Made by a program: the position numbers and the translations under genes | Part shown: positions 27,164-34,171 of the stretch, piece after piece | How the letters are laid out: every line of letters begins with the position of its first letter | Numbering within the stretch: the first letter of the stretch is position 1 | Source: a virus | Reading direction: 5' to 3' (one strand) | Length of the DNA: 34,171 bases | Virus record (IMG/VR): IMGVR_UViG_3300047471_000620 | Coordinates: 1-34,171 of that record | The notes under the pieces: generated by a model | Told to the model about the DNA's origin: nothing | What the model saw: the letters and a program-made list of their open reading frames with translations, nothing else | The model's database searches: none

Positions 27164-29925
27164 GCGGGCCGGTCGAAGTCGTTGGCCCGAAGGGCGAGCG
27201 CGGCACCGTCGATGCCGCGGACGTCCCGAAGATGGCGAAGGGCTGGCGCGCGGTCACGCCCGACGAAGCGACCAGCGAGGCGGAGCAGGCGAAGGGCGGG
27301 GACACGACCGGCGAACTGGCAGCGGCGGCCCTCGGCGCCGGCCGCGCGGCGTCGTTCGGGCTCTCCGACCTGCTGATCTCCGAGGCGGCCAACGTCGCCC
27401 ACGGCGATCAAGCCCGCAAGGACGCGCTGCATGCGCTCGACACGACTCGGCGGGTCAACCCGAAGGCCTCGGCCGCGGGCGAGCTCGGCGGCCTTCTGGC
27501 CGGCGGCGGCGGCATCGTCGCGGCAGGGGAGAAGGTCGGGGCCGCGGTCGCGGCGCGGGTCGGCGAGGGCCTGCTGGGCGACGTCGCCGAAACGGCGGTC
27601 CGCGGGGCTGTCGAGAGCGCCGGCATGGGCGCTCAGCAGCAGGTCACCGAAGACGTGCTCGGCGATCACGGGCTCCACGGGCAGGCCATCTTTGCGAACG
27701 CCGCCAAGGAGGCGCTGCTCGGGGGCGCGATCGGCGCCGGCTTCGGCGTCGCCGGGCACTACGCCAAGCAGGCTCTGCCCGGGCTCCTGGGGCGCGCGCG
27801 CGGGCCGATCTCGGACGCGATGGCGGACGAACTGGCAGGTGTCGACGGCGCGGGCCGGCCCCTCGTGGAGCAGGCCCGGATCGGCGAGCAGGTGGCGGAT
27901 GCGGCGCGGAACGCGGGCGCCACGACGGAGCAGGCGGCCCGGGAGGCCGCGGAAACAGCCGCTCTTGCGCGCGCTGGCGCCGATGCGGGGCCGCTGACCG
28001 GGCCTTACGATTCCCTCGTCGGCCGCATCCAGAGGGGCATCGCTGGCGACAACGCGGAGCGTCGGCAGACCCTGGAAGAGGGCTATCGACTGGGCAAGGA
28101 TCTGCTCGCGAAGCAGAACGAGAGCCTCAACTCTAGCGCTCGCGCGATGGCCGACGCCGGCACGAAGGCGCTCCGGGACATCGAGGACATCGTCAACGAG
28201 GCGCAGTTCACGCAGAAGCCGCAGCAGGTCCGGAGGCTCATCGATCCGGCGATGGCGGACGCCCAGCGCGACGCCGTGGCCACCATCTTCCAGGACACGC
28301 GGTCGACGATGAACGAGCTGTACAAGCTCGAATCCAAGGGCGGCATCGAGGGCCCGCTGAGCAAGATCCTCCGCGTCGTCAAGGACAAGGAGAAGATCGC
28401 CTTTGCCGAAGGTCTCACTCCTGAAGCACGCTACCTCGCCGCCGATGACCTGAAGAGGGCGATCGGGCGCGCCATCCCGTGGGACCGGCTGCACCCCGGC
28501 GGCACCGAGAGCGACGTCGGCAGGTTCGGGGTCGAGTACGGGCACATCCAGCTCTCCAAGCTCTACAACCGCATCCGGTCGGGCCTGGAGGACGAGGGCG
28601 TGTGGGGCGCTCAGGGCGCGGCGCAGCGGGCGCAGAACGAGACGTTCACGGCGGCGAAGAGCCGACGAGACGCCTTCGGGAGGCAGTTCACGGTCTCGCT
28701 GGACCGTCAGTCGGGCGCGTTCGTCCCGCAGATCGACCCCGGCAAGATCAAGTCGGTCCTGTCGAACGTCGGCAACGCCGAGTCGGACACGGCGGTCGAC
28801 ACCATCAAGGCCTTCATCAGCGGACTGCGCGCTCGCGCCGACGTCGTCGAACAGCACGCCGAACTGACCGCGGCGCAGCGGTCTGCGCTGACACGTGGCC
28901 GGTCCGCGCTCGACTCGTTCGAGGGGACGTTCAACAAGGCCGCCAACGACGGCGCCATCGTGATGCGGCTGAGTCAGGCGGCGAGAGAGGAGGCTGCCCA
29001 TACGGCCGGACACGGGGCCGCGGCCGTCGGCAGCGCCATCGGTGGACTCGTCGGCGGCTTCCCTGGGGCCGCGGCCGGCGGGGCGCTGGGGTCGCTGTTC
29101 GCACACGCGTCGGCCAAGCCGCTGTCGCTTATGCGAAAGCTGGCCGACGTTCGCCACTCGCTGACCAAGGTGGAGTCCGCGGTCAAGGCAGGCTTCGGCA
29201 AGCTCCGGCCGGCGGCTATGGCAAGCGACCTCGCCCCGCGCGAGCGCGCCGCGGCCGTCAAGGAGATGCAGGAGATCCGGCAGCTCGCGGGCAACCCGCA
29301 GATGCTCGAGTCGCGCATCAGCCGCATGACCGGCGGCCTCCAGGACTACGCCCCGAAGACGGCCCGCGCGGTCGGCGACTCTGCGCGGCGGGCGATCATG
29401 TTCCTGGCCATCGAGGCCCCCGGGGCCACCGTCCAGACCGGGCTGCTCGGCACCTACAAGCAGACGCCACGCATCAGCGACCAGCAGGTGAGCGACTGGG
29501 AGGCCAAGCGCCGCGGCGCCCTCGGCGCGCCGAGCGGGGCATCGGCCCCGGAGACCGTCCTCGCGGACATGAAGCAGGGTCGGCTGAATCGCGATGCGCT
29601 GCGGGCGATGCAGTACGTCCACCCAGAGCTGTACGCGCACATCCAGCAGATGGCCCAGCAGGAGCTGACGCGGATGGAGCAGAGCGGCCAGCTCGACAAG
29701 CTGAGCTACCAGCACAAGGCGTCCATCGCGGCGCTGCTCCAGATCATCCCGGACCAGACCTGGACGCCGGAGTTCATCAACCTGCTGCAGTCCACCAAGC
29801 AGCCGCCCGCTCCGGCCCCGCAGGCCGGCCCCGCGGGCGGCGCTGGCAAGCTCGCGCGCAAGGCAAGCAAGCCCACCGCGAACATGTTCGCGACCGAGTC
29901 CACCCGCATCGAAGGAGCACCCTGA
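27160..29925 (+). CDS. Internal virion/ejection protein C (T7 gp16-like position)
   Basis: The 921-residue protein starts with GTG. Residues ~1-40 (VEVVGPKGERGTVDAADVPK, then GWRAVTPDEA) form a small domain found at the start of many phage ejection proteins. Residues ~55-215 are Gly/Ala-rich amphipathic helices with membrane-active character (AGELGGLLAGGGGIVAAGEK; LLGGAIGAGFGVAGHYA). The middle and end are long charged helices with another hydrophobic patch (GSAIGGLVGGFPGAAAGGAL, ~625). No transglycosylase or peptidase motif is evident. Length and position match the largest internal virion protein of short-tailed phages; function is inferred. Confidence 0.65.
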   Translation: MSGPVEVVGPKGERGTVDAADVPKMAKGWRAVTPDEATSEAEQAKGGDTTGELAAAALGAGRAASFGLSDLLISEAANVAHGDQARKDALHALDTTRRVNPKASAAGELGGLLAGGGGIVAAGEKVGAAVAARVGEGLLGDVAETAVRGAVESAGMGAQQQVTEDVLGDHGLHGQAIFANAAKEALLGGAIGAGFGVAGHYAKQALPGLLGRARGPISDAMADELAGVDGAGRPLVEQARIGEQVADAARNAGATTEQAAREAAETAALARAGADAGPLTGPYDSLVGRIQRGIAGDNAERRQTLEEGYRLGKDLLAKQNESLNSSARAMADAGTKALRDIEDIVNEAQFTQKPQQVRRLIDPAMADAQRDAVATIFQDTRSTMNELYKLESKGGIEGPLSKILRVVKDKEKIAFAEGLTPEARYLAADDLKRAIGRAIPWDRLHPGGTESDVGRFGVEYGHIQLSKLYNRIRSGLEDEGVWGAQGAAQRAQNETFTAAKSRRDAFGRQFTVSLDRQSGAFVPQIDPGKIKSVLSNVGNAESDTAVDTIKAFISGLRARADVVEQHAELTAAQRSALTRGRSALDSFEGTFNKAANDGAIVMRLSQAAREEAAHTAGHGAAAVGSAIGGLVGGFPGAAAGGALGSLFAHASAKPLSLMRKLADVRHSLTKVESAVKAGFGKLRPAAMASDLAPRERAAAVKEMQEIRQLAGNPQMLESRISRMTGGLQDYAPKTARAVGDSARRAIMFLAIEAPGATVQTGLLGTYKQTPRISDQQVSDWEAKRRGALGAPSGASAPETVLADMKQGRLNRDALRAMQYVHPELYAHIQQMAQQELTRMEQSGQLDKLSYQHKASIAALLQIIPDQTWTPEFINLLQSTKQPPAPAPQAGPAGGAGKLARKASKPTANMFATESTRIEGAP

Positions 29926-30185
29926 TGTCCGATCTCAACCCGCGCATCCAGAACGACGCCGCATGCACCGGGATGGGTCCCGGGACGCTGATCACGTCCG
30001 CTACCTCCAACGTCACGCTGAGCCCGTGCGCACGCAAGCTCATCGTGTCGACCGGCGGCACCATCACCGGACGCATGGCCGGTGATACCGGCGACCAGGC
30101 CTACATCTTCCCGGCCGGCGAGTTCAACGTCGCGCTGAAGAAGATCACCAGCGCGACCACCATCGTCGCCTTCGCCCTGGTCTGA
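29925..30185 (+). CDS. Small virion protein at the base of the fibre genes
   Basis: The 86-residue protein (MSDLNPRIQNDAACTGMGPG) is strand-rich: SNVTLSPCARKLIVSTGGTI, QAYIFPAGEFNVALKKIT, TTIVAFALV. This pattern of short strands ending in a hydrophobic C-terminus is known in small fibre-base or spike-trimerising proteins of phages. ATG 29925 overlaps the ejection-protein stop (TGATG). I cannot name the family with certainty. Confidence 0.6.
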   Translation: MSDLNPRIQNDAACTGMGPGTLITSATSNVTLSPCARKLIVSTGGTITGRMAGDTGDQAYIFPAGEFNVALKKITSATTIVAFALV

Positions 30186-30188
30186 GTC

Positions 30189-31688
30189 ATGACCGAGCCC
30201 GCCGGATCGTTCAACTTCACCGCGCAGATGCTGGCCGCCTCGGCTACCGCCGTGGGGAACGGTCTCGTCTTCGACTCGTCGCTTGGCTATTGGGTCGTGG
30301 CCACTGCCGCAGCCAGGACCTCGGCGAACGCGCGGACGCAGGCCATCGCGACGACGGCTTACGGAGGCTCCGCGGTCGGCAAGGTGCAGTACCAGAGCGC
30401 CGGCATCCTCCCCGCCTCGATCAGCCTGCTCGCGGCGGGCTCGGCGTCCTGGGTGCGCATGTCATCGACCGGCTTCATCGAGCGGTTCACGCCGGTAGCC
30501 GCAGGGACGTCTGACGTCATCGGCAAATGCTACGCAGACGGGCGCGTCGCGTTGGAGCTGGGCATCTGGACCGAGGACCTGGCCATCGGCGGCGGCGGCG
30601 GCGCCTCCCTCAGCGGCACGATCCCCGGCCTGCTCCACCTCAGCGGCGCGAACGCGGGCACGGCGGATCCGAACTTCACCGTGCCTAGTGCCGGGGTCAT
30701 GGCTATCGGCTGGGATGCGGGGGTTCCGAATAAGGGCTTCTTCGAGATCTACGCCGCGACGGGCGGCACCGAGACTCCGGCGACGGCCACCTTTCCCGCC
30801 GACGGCCTGTACCGACTTTCCTACTTCACGGCGGACGGTCCTTTCCACGGTGATTCGATCACGCTCGTTGGCGTTCGCGTCTCCACGGACAACACGGCAG
30901 GTGGGGCAGGCGCATTCGATATATCGGCATTCGGGGTCAGCGGCGGTAATCCATTCGTTGGCGACCCTGGACATGTGACGCAGACGAATGTTTTCGGAGA
31001 CGGTATCTTCATCGACGCCGGCCCCGGCGGTGGTGGCGCTGGCGCCCATCCACTCGCGGACTTCACCGGTGAAGTGCAGGTCAATTGCAAGGCGACGACG
31101 ACCGCGGGCGGATTCACCACAACCTACTTCGGTCTCATCGGCAGCGGGGCGCCTCCGGTGGGTGTGGCGTCGTTCAGCGGCGGGGGCCCCAGCAGGCTCC
31201 GCAGTTCGATCGGCACAGCGAACCAAGTGCTCGCAGTCAATGCAGGCGCCACGGATCTCGTATGGGTCACTCCGTCGAGCGGCCCCTCGCTGCCCTTGTC
31301 GACTGCGAACGGAGGCCTCGGCGCGAACAACGGCGGTTCGACCGGGATCCCTGTCTTTTCGTCCGGGACTGTCACCTTCGCGGCGAAGGTCAACCCCGGC
31401 GGCGCATCGGTCGCGATGGGCGCGCTCGCGATCGACTGGAGCCTCGGCAACGTCTTTACCAAGACGCTCGCGAACAGCGGCAACACGATCACGTTCTCGA
31501 ACGTCGCGAGCGGAGAGACGATCACCGTCCGCTTCACCGGCGGCGGCGCATCCTGCACCGTCACGTGGCCCACCGTGAAGTGGCCCGGCGGCGTGGCGCC
31601 GACGCAGACGACTTCCGGAACCGACGTCTACACGTTCTTTAATGACGGCACGAACACGTACGGCTCCTACACGCAGGCGCACGCATGA
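30189..31688 (+). CDS. Tail fibre/receptor-binding protein
   Basis: The 499-residue protein is Gly/Thr/Ser/Ala-rich. Residues ~125-260 may include a C1q/TNF-like beta domain (FPADGLYRLSYFTADGPF). STANGGLGANNGGSTGIPVF at ~375-395 is the common fibre repeat. The C-terminal module (TVTWPTVKWPGGVAPTQTT, YTFFNDGTNTYGSYTQ) is a well-known tip domain of phage tail fibres. The protein should contact the host surface. Fibre genes change fast, so the receptor cannot be inferred. Confidence 0.8.
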   Translation: MTEPAGSFNFTAQMLAASATAVGNGLVFDSSLGYWVVATAAARTSANARTQAIATTAYGGSAVGKVQYQSAGILPASISLLAAGSASWVRMSSTGFIERFTPVAAGTSDVIGKCYADGRVALELGIWTEDLAIGGGGGASLSGTIPGLLHLSGANAGTADPNFTVPSAGVMAIGWDAGVPNKGFFEIYAATGGTETPATATFPADGLYRLSYFTADGPFHGDSITLVGVRVSTDNTAGGAGAFDISAFGVSGGNPFVGDPGHVTQTNVFGDGIFIDAGPGGGGAGAHPLADFTGEVQVNCKATTTAGGFTTTYFGLIGSGAPPVGVASFSGGGPSRLRSSIGTANQVLAVNAGATDLVWVTPSSGPSLPLSTANGGLGANNGGSTGIPVFSSGTVTFAAKVNPGGASVAMGALAIDWSLGNVFTKTLANSGNTITFSNVASGETITVRFTGGGASCTVTWPTVKWPGGVAPTQTTSGTDVYTFFNDGTNTYGSYTQAHA

Positions 31689-32656
31689 GCCCTCCGTTCC
31701 CCTTCGCGTTCTGGGGGCCGGCCGCCGTCGTCACGTCGCTGAACTATACCGTCGGCGATCCGGGCGGAGCCGGCCAGACGATCGTTATCTCGGGCAAGCA
31801 CTTCACCGGCGCCTTCAGTGTGACGTTCGGGGGGACCTCGGCCACGTTCGTGGTCTCTAGCGACAACGCGATCAACGTGACCCTCCCGGCCCATGCCGCG
31901 GGCGTCGTGGATGTCGTCGTCAAGACCCCCTTCGGCCCGAGCACGGGTGGCACCGGCATCTTCGAGTACTTCTCCCCCGCGCAGCTCACGGTCAACGGCT
32001 GGTGGCGCGCGAACTACACCGCGCCCGGAGCGAACCCGCGCTGGAGTGGCACCGCGAGCGCCGGCACCAGCGGATCGAACCCGCTCAACCTGGATACGGC
32101 GCTGCCGACGACAGGAACTACGGTCGGCGGATTCACTCCGGCGCATTTCGTCTCCGCGAGCACCGACTCTCTCGTGACGTCGGTGGCCACGTCGTCTCTA
32201 GCCACCGTGGGGGCGGGGACGATCATCGCGCTCGCGCAGATGAACACGCTCGCCGCCGCGGGCTCTCCGGCGAGCAGCGATCCATGCCTCCTCTCGGACA
32301 ACACGAATCGCCTCTACAACATGGGCGCGTCGTCGTCGGGCTTCCGGTTCTCGCTGACCGATAGCGGCGGTCTGAAGTCGACCGGATTCGTCAGCATCCC
32401 GGCGCAGTACAACGCATTCATCGGCTCGTGGGACTCGTCTCACATCAACGCGCAGGTCAACGGCTCGAGCGCGACGCCCGTGGTGGCGGCGGCGCTCACG
32501 AGCGCGGCCGACACGATGCTCGTCGGCAAGACCTCCGGCGTTGGGTTCAGCGACTTCGACATGCTCGAGGCCATCGTCGCGCCGTCGCTGCTCTCGTCGA
32601 CGAACATCAACAAGATCCGCGGCTATTTCAACCAGCGATACGGGGTGTCAACGTGA
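31685..32656 (+). CDS. Second adhesin: IPT/TIG domain plus LamG/ConA-like lectin domain
   Basis: The 323-residue protein has an Ig-like IPT/TIG domain at residues ~14-95 (TIVISGKHFTGAFSVTFGGT; NAINVTLPAHAAGVVDVVVK). The C-terminal domain of ~200 residues has the concanavalin/laminin-G look (GFRFSLTDSGGLKSTGFVSI; MLVGKTSGVGFSDFDMLEAI; INKIRGYFNQRYG). The pair is a typical carbohydrate-binding fibre tip. It overlaps the fibre gene by ATGA, so both are made together and may form one fibre or two alternative receptors. Confidence 0.75.
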   Translation: MSPPFPFAFWGPAAVVTSLNYTVGDPGGAGQTIVISGKHFTGAFSVTFGGTSATFVVSSDNAINVTLPAHAAGVVDVVVKTPFGPSTGGTGIFEYFSPAQLTVNGWWRANYTAPGANPRWSGTASAGTSGSNPLNLDTALPTTGTTVGGFTPAHFVSASTDSLVTSVATSSLATVGAGTIIALAQMNTLAAAGSPASSDPCLLSDNTNRLYNMGASSSGFRFSLTDSGGLKSTGFVSIPAQYNAFIGSWDSSHINAQVNGSSATPVVAAALTSAADTMLVGKTSGVGFSDFDMLEAIVAPSLLSSTNINKIRGYFNQRYGVST

Positions 32657-33162
32657 GCGACGGACCCGACTACAAGCCGACGCCCGTTGTGGGGATGCCC
32701 GCGCAGCCGAGCACGGTGCAGCTTCCGGCGGTGCCGCCATGGGCCATCGAGCTAACCAGGAGCGTCAAGGACGGCTTCCAGGGCGTCAACGCGCGGCTCG
32801 ATACGGTGGAGACGAATCTCGATCTGCAAGGGCAGCAGGGTGTCGACCTCGGCAAGCGGATGACAACGCTGGAGACGCGGGTAGGCAACATCGAGGAGCG
32901 GCAGAACACCGGCAGCCTGCGCGTCAAGCAGGAGAGCCAGACCAACCTGAATCAGGATGCTGCCATCGCCCAGATCATCACCGAGCAGGCTGAGGCAAAG
33001 AAGCGCGACGAGGCCACTCAGGCCGCGCTCGCGAAGAACACGGACCTGACGCAGAAGGGCGTCGACCTCGCCAAGACGGCCGCGAAAAACCCCGTGGTCC
33101 TCGCCCTCCTCATCGCTCTGGCCAGCTACGTGACGTCGTGGCTTGGCCATCACACTCCCTGA
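32653..33162 (+). CDS. Coiled-coil protein with C-terminal membrane anchor; holin-like candidate
   Basis: The 169-residue protein starts with GTG (MSDGPDYKPTPVVGMPAQPS). Residues ~30-135 form a coiled coil (LTRSVKDGFQGVNARLDTVE; KKRDEATQAALAKNTDLTQK), and residues ~146-165 are one hydrophobic span (NPVVLALLIALASYVTSWLG) followed by HHTP. A cytoplasmic coiled coil with a C-terminal span is the layout of XhlA-type holin partners, here somewhat longer. It lies right before a small exported protein and a peptidase, so a lysis role is plausible. A tail-associated membrane protein is the alternative. Confidence 0.5.
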   Translation: MSDGPDYKPTPVVGMPAQPSTVQLPAVPPWAIELTRSVKDGFQGVNARLDTVETNLDLQGQQGVDLGKRMTTLETRVGNIEERQNTGSLRVKQESQTNLNQDAAIAQIITEQAEAKKRDEATQAALAKNTDLTQKGVDLAKTAAKNPVVLALLIALASYVTSWLGHHTP

Positions 33163-33184
33163 CCCCGAAAGGAAAGGTCACGCC

Positions 33185-33517
33185 ATGAACATCCGCCCCA
33201 TCGTCCTCGCCGTCGGTCTCTTCGCCCTCGGCACCGCCATCGAGACCGCGTGCAAGCCCGCCCAGAGCCTGGTTGAAAGCTCCTGCGATACGTTGATCGC
33301 CTACAACGACACGCCGCTGGAGGAGCAAATCTGCGCCACCCTCGAGGACATGATCGCACTCGGCAATCTCGTGCTCGGCAGCCGCGCCGCGAAGGCTCGC
33401 GCCCCGGATGCCGGCATCTCGAAGGCGACGACCTGCCAGCTCATCCCGCACACCGACGTATGCGCCACCGACGAGGAGCTTGCCGCGGCCATCACCGCGC
33501 GCAAGGCGACGAAGTGA
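33185..33517 (+). CDS. Small exported protein in the lysis region
   Basis: ATG 33185 is preceded by AAGGAAAGG. The 110-residue product starts MNIRPIVLAVGLFALGTAIE followed by TACKPAQS, a signal peptide or short anchor that might be processed at Cys23. Further cysteines (SSCDTL, QICATL, TTCQLIPHTDVC) fit an oxidised periplasmic protein. Between the holin-like gene and the peptidase, an outer-membrane spanin-like or chaperone role can be imagined but is not shown. Stop overlaps the next GTG (GTGA). Confidence 0.55.
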   Translation: MNIRPIVLAVGLFALGTAIETACKPAQSLVESSCDTLIAYNDTPLEEQICATLEDMIALGNLVLGSRAAKARAPDAGISKATTCQLIPHTDVCATDEELAAAITARKATK

Positions 33518-34171
33518 GCGTCGTCCGCACCCATATCCCCGAGGTCGTCGTCCCCGGTAAGCGCCTTGGGCGGCACATCGAGCACGACCCGCGCTCGCGC
33601 GCATTCGAGACGCCTCACGCAGCCGCCCCGCTCATCTCGGCGAAGTGGTTTCGCCACTGCGCGCCGTTCGATCAGGGCGACCTTGGCTCCTGCACCGGCA
33701 ACGCGATGTGCGGCGCCGTCATGACCGAGCCGCTCTTCCGGGGCGAGGCGCTGACGGAGACGGATGCCGTGGCGGTCTACTCCGCAGCGACGAGGCTCGA
33801 TGCCGTGCGCGGCGTCTACCCGCCGACCGACACGGGGAGCTCGGGCCTGGCGGTCGCTCGCGTGGCGCGGTCGAAGGGCTACATCACGAGCTACGCGCAT
33901 GCATTCTCGCTCCAGGCAGCGCTCGCGGCGCTCGGTCGCGGGCCGGTCATCATCGGGATCAACTGGTATGACTCGTTCGACGATCCGGCAGGAGCGCACG
34001 CCGAGTTGGTCATCAAGCCGGGGGCGGCCATCCGCGGCGGCCACGAGGTGGAGCTGAACGAGATCGACATCGCGAGCAAGTACGTCCGCGGCGTCAACAG
34101 CTGGGGCATCGGATGGGGTGACGGTGGCTGCTTCGTCATGTCGTTCGACACGCTGGGGCGCCTGCTCTCCG
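33514..34171 (+). CDS. Papain-like (C1) cysteine peptidase, cut by the window edge
   Basis: The GTG at 33514 opens a frame that runs off the right edge (219 residues seen, starting MSVVRTHIPEVVVPGKRLGR). It carries the papain set in the right order: Gln54 and Cys60 in DQGDLGSCTGNA, His177 in RGGHEVELNEI, and Asn195 in VNSWGIGWGDGGCFVMS. The spacing of six between Gln and Cys is as in papain. No propeptide or signal is evident. Such peptidases are rare in phage lysis regions; with a holin-like gene two genes upstream it is a candidate cell-wall or virion-processing enzyme. The C-terminus is unknown. Confidence 0.85.
   Translation, partial: MSVVRTHIPEVVVPGKRLGRHIEHDPRSRAFETPHAAAPLISAKWFRHCAPFDQGDLGSCTGNAMCGAVMTEPLFRGEALTETDAVAVYSAATRLDAVRGVYPPTDTGSSGLAVARVARSKGYITSYAHAFSLQAALAALGRGPVIIGINWYDSFDDPAGAHAELVIKPGAAIRGGHEVELNEIDIASKYVRGVNSWGIGWGDGGCFVMSFDTLGRLLS

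Noticed and set aside
26794-29715. Very long open frame (973 codons) on the minus strand opposite the ejection genes, and similar ones at 12703-14361 and 25607-26968
   Set aside because: They lie antisense to well-supported plus-strand genes with normal protein composition. Their own products are Arg/Leu/Val/Asp-rich shadows of high-GC coding sequence and lack start signals.
30189-32656. Diversity-generating retroelement target in the fibre genes, as in BPP-1-like short-tailed phages
   Set aside because: No reverse transcriptase, template repeat or adenine-rich variable repeat is found in the window.
1-34171. CRISPR array, insertion sequence or transposase
   Set aside because: No regularly spaced repeats, no transposase motifs and no terminal inverted repeats with target duplications were seen.

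Overview
The window is most of a temperate, podovirus-like (short-tailed) phage or prophage genome. It is high in GC (about two thirds by eye), densely packed, and rich in GTG starts and ATGA/GTGA stop-start overlaps. The base composition suggests a high-GC bacterial host such as a proteobacterium or myxobacterium, but the sequence alone does not fix the host. There is a portal, scaffold, major capsid protein, head-tail adaptor, a ~1,040-residue nozzle-like protein, three large Gly/Ala/Gln-rich internal (ejection) proteins and fibre genes. No tape measure, sheath or tail-tube gene is visible, hence the podovirus assignment.

Layout. (1) Positions 1-2837, minus strand: a leftward early operon of small genes, an annealing-protein candidate (RecT/Bet-like), a Fe-S PD-(D/E)XK exonuclease and an HTH protein; it continues off the left edge. 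(2) Positions 2838-3790: a lambda-like immunity region. A leftward repressor and a small lipoprotein end at a hairpin terminator. Two abutting 16-bp operators (consensus GCTGTC-N4-GACAGC) sit on the leftward promoter and three more lie between the repressor and a divergent Cro-like gene. (3) Positions 3789-5862: Cro-like gene, small genes, an excisionase-like HTH gene and a tyrosine integrase. (4) Positions 5778-6055: attP, with a tRNA-Lys(TTT) 3'-end core flanked by two pairs of arm repeats exactly 200 bp apart, then hairpins. (5) Positions 6128-8134: replication initiator, DnaC-like loader and a broken small gene. (6) Positions 8251-12991: small terminase, an accessory block with a glycosyltransferase and a GNAT protein, and large terminase. 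(7) Positions 12991-23254: head and tail genes. (8) Positions 23251-32656: cupin, ejection proteins and fibre/adhesin genes. (9) Positions 32653-34171: candidate lysis genes: a coiled-coil protein with a C-terminal membrane anchor, a small exported protein, and a papain-like cysteine peptidase cut by the right edge.

How it works together (inference). The repressor would shut both early promoters. On induction the left operon would supply recombination functions, and the right operon would supply Cro, excisionase and integrase. Because attP lies between the integrase and the replication genes, integration separates the replication and structural genes from the right early promoter. The most notable items are the complete operator set with its leaderless-type promoters, the attP geometry, the phage papain-like peptidase next to a holin-like gene, and the membrane protein lodged between portal and scaffold genes.
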